Assembly: GCA_026984795.1 (NCBI GenBank)
Contig: JALSRK010000033.1
Coordinates: forward strand, 1 to 61,432
Source: Solibacteraceae bacterium
GTDB taxonomy: Bacteria > Acidobacteriota > Terriglobia > Bryobacterales > Bryobacteraceae
DNA length: 61,432 bases
Direction: 5' to 3'
In this document: positions 48,121-57,900 of the stretch, piece after piece
Numbering within the stretch: position 1 is the stretch's first letter
Layout: each line of letters starts with the position of its first letter
Translations under genes and position numbers: made by a program
The notes under the pieces: model-generated
Database searches by the model: none
What the model was told of the DNA's origin: nothing
What the model saw: only the letters and a program-made list of their open reading frames with translations

Positions 48121-48984
48121 TCAGCGTTCGCCCCACTTCAGCTTCTGGCGCAGCACGTCGAAGAACTTCAGCCGCGGCGGGCGGATCAGCTTGATGGCGC
48201 GGTCCGAGCTACGGCAGACGATCTCGTCGCCCTGCTTGAGCGGTTCGCCGACCTGGCCGTCGATGGTGAGGAACGAGGCGTCGTCCTTGGCCCGGACCAG
48301 CAGCCGGATGACGCGGTCACTCGGCACCACCACCGGCCGGTTGGTCAGCGTGTGGGGGCAGATCGGCGTCAGCACCAGGGCCTCGACGGTGGGGAAGATG
48401 ATCGGCCCGCCCGCCGAGAGCGAGTAGGCGGTGGAGCCGGTGGGCGTGGCGACGATCAGCCCGTCGGCCTTGTAAGAGGTGACGAGCTGGTCCCCCACCC
48501 AGGCATCGACGTCGATCATGCGAGCGATATCGACCTTGTCCACCACGACGTCGTTCAGGGCCTCGTACTCGGCCTCGATCCGGCCGGCGCGCTTGAGCTC
48601 GCAGTGCAGCAGGCGGCGGCGGCCGATACGCTGCTCGCCGCGCAGGGCGCGCTCGAGCTCCGGGTAAAGCTCATCGGCGGTGATAGCCGTCAGAAACCCC
48701 AGCCCGCCGATGTTGACGGCGAACAGCGGAATATCACGGCCTCCGATGGCCCGAGCCGCCGAAAGCAGCGTGCCATCGCCGCCGAGCAGGATCACCAGGT
48801 CGGTGCCCTCCGGCGTCTCGTCGCGGGGCAGGCCTTCGGCGCCGGAGAGATACGAGGCCGTCTCCTGGTCGAAGCGCACCTCGATGCCGCGTTCCCGGAG
48901 CCAGCCGAGGAGTTCCGGCACGACCTTTCGAGCGCGGTCCACTCCCGGCTTGGTGATCAGAGCCACTCGCTTAACGGAATGCAT
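48121..48984 (-). CDS. nadK: NAD kinase
   Basis: A 287-aa protein with the kinase signature LVILLGGDGTLLSAARA (GGDGT near residue 70), ALNDVVVDK and the C-terminal VATPTGSTAYSLSAGGPI, all invariant in NAD kinases. It phosphorylates NAD to NADP. Its start lies inside the tlyA gene (14-base overlap), so it is the last gene of the xseB-ispA-tlyA-nadK operon, an order common in many bacteria. Confidence 0.96.
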   Translation of the reverse strand: MHSVKRVALITKPGVDRARKVVPELLGWLRERGIEVRFDQETASYLSGAEGLPRDETPEGTDLVILLGGDGTLLSAARAIGGRDIPLFAVNIGGLGFLTAITADELYPELERALRGEQRIGRRRLLHCELKRAGRIEAEYEALNDVVVDKVDIARMIDVDAWVGDQLVTSYKADGLIVATPTGSTAYSLSAGGPIIFPTVEALVLTPICPHTLTNRPVVVPSDRVIRLLVRAKDDASFLTIDGQVGEPLKQGDEIVCRSSDRAIKLIRPPRLKFFDVLRQKLKWGER

Positions 48985-49756
48985 AGAGCAGGAACTCCCG
49001 GTTTCCTTCCGCGCCCAGGATCGGGCTTTCGATGATTTCGGCCCGGAACCCCAGGGCCTCCACCGCCTGCCGCACCTTGGCGCACGCGGCCTCGTGCAGC
49101 TTGGGGTCGCGGACGATGCCGCCCTTGCCGACCTGGCCGCGGCCGACCTCGAACTGCGGTTTCACGAGTATAACCATTTCGCCGCCTTCGGCGAGGAGCG
49201 GCGCGACGGCGGGCAGGATCAACGTGACCGAAATGAAGCTGACGTCGATCACCGCCAGATCCACGCGCTCGCCGATGTCGTCGAACTTCAAGTAACGCGC
49301 GTTGAGCCGCTCGTGGAGCGCCACGCGCGGGTCGGTGCGCAGCTTCCAAGCGATCTGGCCGGCGCCGGTATCGACGGCATGGACGCGGGCGGCGCCGCGC
49401 TGCAGCAGGCAGTCGGTGAAGCCGCCGGTGGAGGCGCCGATGTCCAGGCAGACCTTGCCGCGGACGTCGATCCGGAAGCGGTCGAGGGCCCGCTCGAGCT
49501 TGTAGCCGCCGCGGCTGACGTAGCGGAGCGGCTCGGCCACTTCGATGGCGGCGTCCGCGGGCACTGCCTGCCCGGCCTTGTCCACCTTGCGCCCGTCCAC
49601 GGTGACCTTGCCGGCCAGAATGAGCGCCTTGGCCCGCTCGCGCGACTCGGCCAGGCCGCGCTCGACCAGGAGCCGGTCCAGGCGCCGGCGCCCGGCGGAC
49701 CCACGGCGGCGGGGCTTGTCCGCCGAGCCTCGCTCGCCGTTCTCGGGAAGGTTCAT
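48971..49756 (-). CDS. tlyA: TlyA-type rRNA 2'-O-methyltransferase
   Basis: The 261-aa protein combines an S4 RNA-binding domain (RLDRLLVERGLAESRERAKA, about residues 24-90) with an FtsJ/RrmJ-like methyltransferase beginning SRGGYKLERALDRF, and including VCLDIGASTGGFTDCLLQRG (SAM site), DVSFISVTLILPAV and ILVKPQFEVGRGQVGKGGIV. TlyA proteins methylate 16S and 23S rRNA riboses; the protein is in the long class with an S4 domain. It lies 13 bases downstream of ispA and overlaps nadK. Confidence 0.94.
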   Translation of the reverse strand: MNLPENGERGSADKPRRRGSAGRRRLDRLLVERGLAESRERAKALILAGKVTVDGRKVDKAGQAVPADAAIEVAEPLRYVSRGGYKLERALDRFRIDVRGKVCLDIGASTGGFTDCLLQRGAARVHAVDTGAGQIAWKLRTDPRVALHERLNARYLKFDDIGERVDLAVIDVSFISVTLILPAVAPLLAEGGEMVILVKPQFEVGRGQVGKGGIVRDPKLHEAACAKVRQAVEALGFRAEIIESPILGAEGNREFLLYAFR

Positions 49757-49769
49757 CGCGACGGACCGC

Positions 49770-50669
49770 TCAATTCTTCCGGTGGACGATCAGGTCCGCC
49801 AGCTCCCGGAGCCACTGGGCGCGCTCGCCGAACGGGGCGAGGGCGGCGCGGCAGGCCTCCAGTTCCTGCTCGGCCATCTGGTGGGACCGGGCAAGGCCGT
49901 AGACCGCCGGAAAGGTGATCTTCTGCTGGGCGGCGTCCTTGCCGGCGGTTTTGCCGAGGGCGTCCGAGGAAGCCTCCACGTCGAGCAGATCATCGACGAT
50001 CTGGAAGGCGAGGCCGGCGTGCTCGCCGTAGTCCGACAGCGCCTGCAGCTCTTCGCCGGATGCGCCCGCGTAGATGGCGCCCATGCGGACGCTGGCGCGG
50101 AGCAAGGCTCCGGTCTTGGCGCGGTGGATGCGCTCGAGCAGCTCCGGGTCCGGCTCGGCGCCTTCGCCCTCGAGGTCGTGCACCTGCCCGGCGATCATGC
50201 CCCCCACGGTGCCGGCGGCGGAGGCCAGTTCCTCAACGAGCCGGATCTTCCGGCTTGAATCTATGGAGTCCAGCCGCGCGAGCACCTCGAAGGCCAGGGT
50301 GAGCAAGGCGTCGCCGGCGAGGATGGCCATGGCTTCGCCGAAGACCTTGTGGGCGGTGGGGCGGCCGCGGCGCAGGTCGTCGTTATCGAGCGCCGGTAGG
50401 TCGTCGTGGATCAAGGAGTAGGTGTGGACCATCTCGAGCGAGCAAGCGGCGTCCTCGACGCCTGCAACCGGCCCGCCGCGGACGGTCTCGGCGGCGGCGA
50501 TGCACAGCACCGGCCGGATGCGCTTGCCGCCGGCGAAGAGGCTGTAGCGCATCGCCTTGTGGATGGTCTCCGGCGGAGCGGTCTCGGGAGGCACCCAGCG
50601 ATCGAGCGCCGCGTCCACGCGTTTCCGCTGCTGCTCGAGATAGTCGGCGAGCGAGGCCGCCGCCGTCAG
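49770..50669 (-). CDS. ispA: Polyprenyl (farnesyl) diphosphate synthase, CTG start proposed
   Basis: An FPP-synthase-type enzyme with the first aspartate-rich motif LIHDDLPALDNDDLRRGRPT and the second FQIVDDLLDVE, plus the chain-length region typical of IspA. It makes C15 (or related) prenyl diphosphates. No ATG, GTG or TTG lies at the expected N-terminus. The best start is a CTG at 50669-50667, preceded by AAGGAG at 2 bases and overlapping the xseB stop (CTGA), giving 299 aa that begin with LADYLEQQRKRVDAAL, as family members do. The next GTG would remove the first helix. Confidence 0.9.
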   Translation of the reverse strand: MTAAASLADYLEQQRKRVDAALDRWVPPETAPPETIHKAMRYSLFAGGKRIRPVLCIAAAETVRGGPVAGVEDAACSLEMVHTYSLIHDDLPALDNDDLRRGRPTAHKVFGEAMAILAGDALLTLAFEVLARLDSIDSSRKIRLVEELASAAGTVGGMIAGQVHDLEGEGAEPDPELLERIHRAKTGALLRASVRMGAIYAGASGEELQALSDYGEHAGLAFQIVDDLLDVEASSDALGKTAGKDAAQQKITFPAVYGLARSHQMAEQELEACRAALAPFGERAQWLRELADLIVHRKN

Positions 50670-50911
50670 TTCTCCTTGTCCGGTTCGAATGGTTCCGCCT
50701 CCACGCGATCGTTCTTCTTGATCAGGATCTCCACTTTGCGCTCCGCCTCTTCCAGCTTCTTGCGGCACGCTTCGCTCAATCGGACGCCCTGCTCGAACTT
50801 CTCCAGGGCCTTCTCGAGCGGCAGGTCGCCGCCCTCCAGCTCCTTGACCAGCGCCTCCAGCTCGTTCAGGCTTTCCTCGAAGCTCTTGCCGGGGTGCTTG
50901 TCTTCCGCCAT
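50666..50911 (-). CDS. xseB: Exodeoxyribonuclease VII small subunit
   Basis: An 81-aa mostly helical protein with the XseB pattern SFEESLNELEALVKELEGGD then LPLEKALEKFEQGVRL. It pairs with XseA (not in the window) to degrade single-stranded DNA. It is the first gene of the operon with ispA, tlyA and nadK. A minus-strand TAGAAT (50918-50923) ends 6 bases before the ATG, so the operon mRNA is probably leaderless. Confidence 0.95.
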   Translation of the reverse strand: MAEDKHPGKSFEESLNELEALVKELEGGDLPLEKALEKFEQGVRLSEACRKKLEEAERKVEILIKKNDRVEAEPFEPDKEN

Positions 50912-51050
50912 CGCTTCATTCTAAATTGCGCGGAAGCGGGATTTCACCCGTTTCCGAGCCCACGCCGGCGGCTACGGCGGCCGGATGCGCGCGGGGCGCG
51001 GGGCTCCGGTGGGGCGCCGCCGAAAATGCTACAGTCGAGAATTCGGGCCC

Positions 51051-52625
51051 ATGAACTACCTGGCATACTCCGGCAACCACTTGATGCGAGTGCGGTTACC
51101 CGAGACTGCCGAGGTGCTCTACGCCCCGCCGCCGATCCCCGGGCTGTCGCGGGCCGAGATCCCGGACGCCGTGCAGCGGGCCTTCGAGAATCCGCTGGGT
51201 ATGCCGCCGCTCAAACAACTTGTGAACGGCGATTCCCGGGTGCTCATCGCCTTCGACGACAACTGCCAGCCGTTCCCGATGACCGGGCGGCCCGATTTCC
51301 GCCAATTGGCCATCGAGCGGCTGCTGGAGATGCTCTACTCCTACGGGGTGGAGAAGAAGAACATCCGCCTGGTCTGCGCCGTGGCCCTGCACCGGAAGAT
51401 GAAGCCGCGGGAGCTCGAGTGGATGCTGGGGCGCAAGATCATGCGGGAGTTCTACCCCGATCGGCTCGAGAATTTCGACGCCGAGGACCACGAGAGGATG
51501 GCCGATCTCGGCGAGACCGATCATGGCGAGCCGGTCTACATCTGGCGGGATGCGGTGGAGGCGGACCTGGTGATCTACGTGGACACCATCCAGATCCCGC
51601 TCAACGGCGGGCACAAGTCGGTGGCCGTAGGTCTGGCGGGCTACAAGACGATCGCCTGCCACCACAACCCGGAGAAGACGGCCGAGTCGCCGCACGTGAT
51701 GCAGCCCGAGGGCTCCCAGATGCACGCCTCGATCGAGCGGATCAACCGGGTGGTGGAGCAGCACTGCCGGGTGATGGTGCTGGAGGCGTCGATCAACAAC
51801 GCGACCTATCCCTGGTACTTCGACTTCATCGGCAAGCCGCCGGAGCGCTGCAACGCGATCGAGAGGCTGGCCCGGGCGGTGACCCCGTACACGATGGCGG
51901 TGACCCCGGAGCCGATCCGGCGGCGGATCATGCGGGGGATGCGGACCGCTTACGCGCCGTTCGAGATCCACGCCGGCTCGGTGGGCGAGGTGCACCCGAA
52001 GACCGTCGCCGCGATGCGCCGCCAGATGAGCGTGGAGGTCAGCCGGCAGTACGACATCATGGTTTTCGGGCTGCCGGACCTGAGTCCCTACGCGATCGAC
52101 GCCCGCATCAACCCGGTGCTGGTGGTGAGCGACGTTTTGGGGTACCTGTTCAACTGGTTCTACGAGCGCCCGTACATCAAGCCCGGCGGCGTGGTGATCA
52201 TCCTGAATCCGGCGTTCGAAATCTTCCACCCCGAATACCACGTCCCTTACGAGCGCTTCTATGAAGAGGTACTGGCGGCGACGAAAGATCCCTTCGAAAT
52301 GAAGGAGCGCTTCCAGCAGCGCTACGCCGAGGACCCCTACTTCATCGACTGCTACCGGAACCGCTATGCGCATCACGGGTTCCACCCGTTCACCGTCTGG
52401 TACTGGGCGACCTATCCGCTGAAGTACCTTTCCAAGGTGATCCTGGTCGGGCCGAAGGACGACCGGCAGGCGAAGAAGCTGGGGGTGAGCTGGGCGCCGT
52501 CGGTGGAGGATGCGCTGGCAATGGCGCGGGAGGCGGCCGGCGGCGACTCGATCATGGCCCCGACCGTGCCGCCGTTCTTCTACACGACCGAGCGGGGCGC
52601 AACGGGCGGGCGAACCGCAGGTTGA
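51051..52625 (+). CDS. LarA-family (lactate racemase/DUF2088) protein
   Basis: The 524-aa protein has the LarA N-terminal features VLIAFDDNCQPFPMTGRPDF, VCAVALHRKMKPRELEWMLG and HKSVAVGLAGYKTIACHHNP, followed by the C-terminal alpha/beta part. LarA enzymes carry a covalently bound nickel-pincer cofactor and racemise or epimerise 2-hydroxy acids; no larB, larC or larE gene is in the window, so the true substrate is open. TACAGT (51030-51035) lies 15 bases before the ATG. The last 35 codons (from the internal Met at 52521) recur as separate 3'-end fragments at 54799 and 60162. Confidence 0.85.
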   Translation: MNYLAYSGNHLMRVRLPETAEVLYAPPPIPGLSRAEIPDAVQRAFENPLGMPPLKQLVNGDSRVLIAFDDNCQPFPMTGRPDFRQLAIERLLEMLYSYGVEKKNIRLVCAVALHRKMKPRELEWMLGRKIMREFYPDRLENFDAEDHERMADLGETDHGEPVYIWRDAVEADLVIYVDTIQIPLNGGHKSVAVGLAGYKTIACHHNPEKTAESPHVMQPEGSQMHASIERINRVVEQHCRVMVLEASINNATYPWYFDFIGKPPERCNAIERLARAVTPYTMAVTPEPIRRRIMRGMRTAYAPFEIHAGSVGEVHPKTVAAMRRQMSVEVSRQYDIMVFGLPDLSPYAIDARINPVLVVSDVLGYLFNWFYERPYIKPGGVVIILNPAFEIFHPEYHVPYERFYEEVLAATKDPFEMKERFQQRYAEDPYFIDCYRNRYAHHGFHPFTVWYWATYPLKYLSKVILVGPKDDRQAKKLGVSWAPSVEDALAMAREAAGGDSIMAPTVPPFFYTTERGATGGRTAG

Positions 52626-53046
52626 TCCTGGTTCTAAGCCCCTTCGGGCGCCTCCGCCGGAACCACGCGCCAACCCGTACCTGCGGACCGGTGGCGCGGC
52701 CTCGGTCCCCGGCGCCGGATCCTGAGACCGGGAAGCCTTCCATTAGTGGGAGTATTCGCTCTTTTCCGGACTTTGCGCGGCCGCCCTGGCCCGGGGAGGG
52801 CCATCCGGTTCCGGTATGAATCTGCATCCGCCGCCGCTTCCCGGCATCCAAGCTGACAGTGGACCTGTTGCCCGGCTTGAAGCAGGGCGGTGAGGACTGG
52901 GCATTCGCGCCGGGGCGGCCGGGCGCAGGTTCGGCGGCGACGGCTTCCTGCGGCTGCGGTCGGCGCGGGAATCCGCCGGCGGGCGCGGCGTTTCCGTAGG
53001 GCGCGCTGTGCGCCAGCCCGAAAAGGGCGGAAAGAGCAATTCGTTC
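52626..53046. other. Intergenic gap between larA-family gene and amidohydrolase
   Basis: No conserved gene was found in these 421 bases. They form the left part of the first cassette bounded by larA-type 3' ends. Composition is similar to the neighbourhood. No transposase, integrase or obvious inverted terminal repeat is present. Confidence 0.4.
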
Positions 53047-54759
53047 ATGGCACGGATCAACAAATCAACTCCAGCCGCGGTGGTGTTCGCCGCGGCGATC
53101 GTCACGACGCTGGGATGCGCCCCGGCGGCGGAGCCCCCCGACACAATCTACTTCGGCGGCAAGATTCTGACGATGGCCGGCGATGAGCCCGCCTATGTCG
53201 AAGCGGTCGCGGTGAAGGACGGGAAGATCGTTTTTGCCGGAGCGGAGGCCGAGGCCTTGCAAGCGACGGGCGAAGCCACGCGGCTCAGAGACCTCGATGG
53301 CGCCGCCATGCTGCCGGGCTTTATCGATCCCCACGGGCATTTCATGTTCGCGCTCAACATGGTGAACCAGGTGAACGTCGCCAGCCCACCGGTGGGCCCC
53401 TGCGTGGATATTCCGTCCACGGTGGCGGCCCTCGAAGCATACCGGGCGAAGGCCGGCGTACCCGAGGGCGGCTGGATCGTCGGTTGGGGCTACGATCCGG
53501 AAAGACTGGCGGAGGGCCGCCACATCACCAAGAAGGATCTGGATCCGAACTTTCCCCGCCACAAGGTGATGCTGATCCACGTCTCCGGACACGGCGCCGT
53601 TCTGAATTCGCGCGCCCTCGAGTGGGCGGGAATCGACGAAACGACCGAGACGCCGCCCGGCGGGGTCATCAGCCGCTTGCCCGGTTCGAACGAGCCGGCC
53701 GGCCTGCTCATGGAGACGGCCTATCTGCCGGTGATGGCGAAACTGCCGCGGCCCGGCGAGAGCGAGTTGCTGGAACTGATGAAGCCCGCGCAGATGATGT
53801 ACGCCAGCCAAGGCTACACTCATGCCTACGAAGGTTTCACCCACCTGAAAGACTTGCGCTTCTTGAGGAAGGCGGCCGAGGAGGGCAGAATCTTCCTGGA
53901 CATGACGGCCTTGCTCGCCTTCACCGAGGCCGCCGAATGGATGGGCAACCCGGAATACCGGTTCGGCGAATACCGGAACGGACTCAAGCTCCAAGGGGTC
54001 AAGTTCGTCCAGGACGGCTCCCCGCAGGGGAAGACCGCCTTCATGACGACTCCATATCTCACCGGAGGCCCCGCCGGCCAGAAAGACTGGCGGGGCGAGC
54101 CCACGCAGTCTTCGGAAGAGTTCGCCCGGCAAGTCAAGAAGGCCCTGGACGCCGGAGTGCAGGTGTTCGTCCACGCCAACGGCGACGCGGCGATCGATCA
54201 GGTCATCGAAGCCGTCGAACGGGCGGGGGTCACTGCGGCCGCCGACCGGCGGACGGTGGTGATTCACTCGCAGTTCCAGCGCCCCGACCACCTGGACGAC
54301 TACGTCCGGCTGGGTCTGACGCCGTCCTACTTCACGAACCACTGCTTTTTCTGGGGCGACGTCCACATCGAGAACCTCGGCCGGGAAAGGGCGGAGTTCA
54401 TCAGTCCGGTCAAGGCGGCGAAGGAGAAAGGGCTGGTCTATTCGAACCACACCGACTTCAACGTCACTCCTCTGGATCCGATGTTCGTGGTCTGGACCGC
54501 CATGAGCCGCGAGTCCAGGAGCGGACGGGTGATCGGGGCCGGCCAGCGGGTGGATGCGTACACGGCGCTCCAGGGGTTGACGAGCGGACCGGCCTGGCAG
54601 CTTTTCGAGGAGAACCGCAAGGGCATGATCAAAGAGGGTCTGCTGGCCGACTTCGTGATCCTGTCGCGCGATCCGGTCACGGCGCCGGTCGATGAGATCC
54701 GCGGCATCGGGGTGCTGGAAACAGTGAAGGAAGGCAAGACGATCTTCCGGGCCGAGTGA
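53047..54759 (+). CDS. Lipoprotein amidohydrolase (YtcJ-like, amidohydrolase family 3)
   Basis: Starting at ATG 53047 gives 570 aa with a lipobox-like LGCAPAA after a hydrophobic stretch (AAVVFAAAIVTTLGC). IYFGGKILTMAGDEPAYVEA and MLPGFIDPHGHFMFALN (metal HxH) begin the amidohydrolase fold; VHANGDAAIDQVIEAVERAG, VVIHSQFQRPDHLDDYVRLG and VYSNHTDFNVTPLDPMFVVW add the later metal and acidic residues of the YtcJ subgroup, which hydrolyses N-substituted formamides or related amides. It is alone in a cassette between the larA-family gene and a copy of that gene's 3' end. Confidence 0.9.
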   Translation: MARINKSTPAAVVFAAAIVTTLGCAPAAEPPDTIYFGGKILTMAGDEPAYVEAVAVKDGKIVFAGAEAEALQATGEATRLRDLDGAAMLPGFIDPHGHFMFALNMVNQVNVASPPVGPCVDIPSTVAALEAYRAKAGVPEGGWIVGWGYDPERLAEGRHITKKDLDPNFPRHKVMLIHVSGHGAVLNSRALEWAGIDETTETPPGGVISRLPGSNEPAGLLMETAYLPVMAKLPRPGESELLELMKPAQMMYASQGYTHAYEGFTHLKDLRFLRKAAEEGRIFLDMTALLAFTEAAEWMGNPEYRFGEYRNGLKLQGVKFVQDGSPQGKTAFMTTPYLTGGPAGQKDWRGEPTQSSEEFARQVKKALDAGVQVFVHANGDAAIDQVIEAVERAGVTAAADRRTVVIHSQFQRPDHLDDYVRLGLTPSYFTNHCFFWGDVHIENLGRERAEFISPVKAAKEKGLVYSNHTDFNVTPLDPMFVVWTAMSRESRSGRVIGAGQRVDAYTALQGLTSGPAWQLFEENRKGMIKEGLLADFVILSRDPVTAPVDEIRGIGVLETVKEGKTIFRAE

Positions 54760-54798
54760 GCGCCCCGGGCGGACCGCCGCGGCACGATCCGCCGCCCG

Positions 54799-54903
54799 AT
54801 GGCGCGGCAAGCGACCGGCGGCGACTCGATCGTGGTCCCCACGGCGCCGCCGTTGTTCTATACGACGGAAAGGGTGGCGAGAGGCGAGAAGACGGCCGGC
54901 TGA
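54799..54903 (+). pseudogene. 3'-end fragment of a larA-family gene (copy B)
   Basis: 105 bases, exactly 35 codons, encoding MARQATGGDSIVVPTAPPLF (and so on to TAG then stop), against MAREAAGGDSIMAPTVPPFF in the larA-family gene. 24 of 34 residues match, the stop is at the same place and similarity begins at the same internal methionine. It starts 40 bases after the amidohydrolase stop. It is in the same orientation as the larA-family gene. Confidence 0.85.
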
Positions 54904-54972
54904 TAGGCTATCCCAACGAACCTGCTCGCCCGGTTCGGCAGACACGCAGCCGGGAAGGTTGGAAGGGCTGCC

Positions 54973-57900
54973 TCAACGGTTCTGGCGGGCCTGCGTTCGA
55001 TAGGATATCAATACCTTCGCCAGATACCGCCGACGGGGGCTGGTCAGGCGCGTGAAGCCGTAGTATTTGAGGATCTGCCGGTATAGGAACTCGTCTTCGA
55101 AGAGATCATCGGATATTCCTGCCCCGAGCCGCTCCAGCAGCATCATCAGCTCGGAAGGAGGAATGTCCAGGAGATCCCGGGCGCCAGCAGGCCTTTCGCG
55201 AACCCGAGGCGTCCCGGTGCAGCGGACCACCTGAGATTCGAAAGACCGCCCACCGAGTTCGTGTTCGACAACGATTTCACCGCTGCGCTCCATCCAGTAC
55301 AGCTCTTGATTCAGTCGTGTCTTGATGGTTTTTCCAGCGCGACTGATGCTCGGGCACCCTTCGACGTAGAGGCGAAAAAGGGAGCCTTTTTTGAGGGGGC
55401 CATCCTTTTCGATGATTCTCCGCAAGGCCTCGCGTACTCCTGCCGCGGGAGCCACACGAGGATCGGGGAACCGGCACTCTGAAGAGTAGCCGGTAAACGG
55501 TCCAGACTGAACATCAGAGGGCTTGAGCTCCTCAGTGCCATCCTCAAGCAGCGCGCCAGCCGACTCCTCACCGGCTTCACCGCCGGCTTCGTCGGTTTCT
55601 TCGACTTCACCTTCTTGGCCCAGGGGGAAAATGTCGAGACGCTCACATTCTTCAACGACCCGCTCGATTGCCCGGGTTCCGTCGGCGTAGAATTCCGACT
55701 CGCGGATCCGCACGAATGTCCAATTGACGCGCTCCAATTGCCGCTGCCGGGCCATATCGCGGTCGTAAGCCTCGGGGCCGTGCCAGGCGTCACCATCGCA
55801 TTCTACGGCGAGACGATTCTGGAGCCCCTCAACGACGATATCGATGCGGTACCCTGCCACTTCATACTGGGGCCGGACCCGGTATTTGCGGCGAAGAAGC
55901 TCCAACGCGACATCTACTTCGAACCAGCTCTCGTACGGCTCCGGCTGATCGCCCGGAACGCGCGGGGTGCGGGCTGCCGCTTTCTCGAGCCGGTCGAGCT
56001 CTTCAAAAAATTCCGGCGGGGGTTGTGGCGCCGTTACAAAATTCAACACCTTCCACCGCAGATCGTTGGGGTTGAGGTCTTGTGACTCGACGCTGTGGAA
56101 AAGCCAGAGCTGGTCGCGCGCCCGGCTCATGGCGACGTTGAAACGCCGCTGATCGGCGATGACCGTCAAGGCACGGAAAAGGTGGTTCGGCGCCACAACC
56201 ATTGAGAGGAAGATCACGTCCCGCTCGTCACCCTGAAAGGACGCCGGTACGCCGCAGCGTAGTTTGCGCTCTTCACGCTCGCCCGGGTCCAGCCTCTCCG
56301 CCAGCATCTGCTCGATCAGCTCGACTTGCGCGTGCCCTTGAAGCACGATGACGCCCATCGTCTTGTTTTCATAGGCTTCCTCGGCGCAGCACTTCTCGAT
56401 GGTGTCTGCGATTGCCCGGGCCTCCTCCTCGTTTCGTATCCGCGAGCCCTCGCCCTGCACGGTTCCTCCGGGGACGAACGTGGCGCGCAAAGGGGGCAAT
56501 CGGTCCGGAGGAGGCTGACGCAGGGGGATCAAGGGAGCGTTGCGGTAGCACAGATCATTGCTGAATCGGATGATCTCGGGCACGCAGCGGAAATGTTCGC
56601 GCAACGAGATCACGTTGCCGAAAGCCCGTTCAGCATGATCGTACAGGCTGGCGTCGGGGCGGAATTCGTCCCTGAAGTGGAAGGACTGCAGGTGTTGGCG
56701 GGTCAGACGCGTGATGTCCTCCTCACGCACGCCGACCCTTTCCGGACTGTTCTGCTTGTCGTCGCCGACCACGATGATCCGCTTGGCGAGCAGGAACAGG
56801 ATTACAGAGTCGATGCCAGCCTGCGAGGCCTCATCCACGATAACGGTGTCGAACAAACCAGACGCGGGCCGGATTGTGTCCCAGAGCCGGTGCAGAGGCA
56901 TGATCCAAGCCGGTATCTTCGGGATGCATTTCATCAGATATTTACGGGCGGTACGGCGATTCTTGTTAGCGGACTTGCCGGTACCCGTACCGACCCGCCG
57001 GATCGCCTTGCCCCAGGCGGTCAGGTTTTGGGCCGTTTGATCGTCGAGCCGATCGAAGAAAGCTTTCCATGCCCTCTGCCTGACGAGTTCCTGGATCGCC
57101 TCCTCCAGGCTTTCCTGTCGCCGCCGCCTATCGAAAATCAGTTTCTCGATATGCTCGGGGGTTGAGCGATCGCGAAGCCAGGAGCGGGCCGCAGACCAGG
57201 CCCAGGCTCGGTTAAGTTGTGCTATGCGCGGCCGCCAATCAGGCTTACCACGAGCGTCTTCGAGGATGCTTCGGAGGGCCGGGCAGGCTTCCAAGAGAGA
57301 GCGTATCGAGCTCTCGTACTTGGACAAACGACGTTGCTCGTCCCGGATCTCCTCCCGTCGCTGCCAGCCTTCCCTCCACGCCGCCGAATCCCGGCGCTCC
57401 ATCGCCTCGGCCAGTTGCTGTAAGCACGGATGCACCTCTTCGGCCCCCAAACCGCGGATCTCATTGAGCCACCGATCGAAAGGAGCACAGGCAGCTCGAA
57501 CTTCGCGCCGGGCGAGCTCGACTTCCGCGGCGTCGAGCCATTGCTGCCGGCGAAGACGCTCGTGAAACTGTAGTCTCTCCGAGTGGGGCGCCCGGGCGAG
57601 AGCGCTGTCTGCAGCATTGCTCAAAAGGCCGAGCAGACTCGTGAGATCCCGAGTGATATCGAAACACTCTCGGGCGACCTGTTTCAGGCCCCCACGGTTG
57701 AGCCGCGGCGGGGTCGGCCAGGCGCGCAGCCACTGATCCAGGGCTTGCCTGATCTCGAGAAATACGAGGAGGGTTTCCAGTTGCCAAACGTCCCGAACCG
57801 GCCGGCCGTCGATCCGGCACTCTTGCTCGATGTACTGGGTTTCACGGACGACGGAGGGTGCGAGAATCCAAAAGCCTTTCCACCGCCCCCCGGCCAGGTG

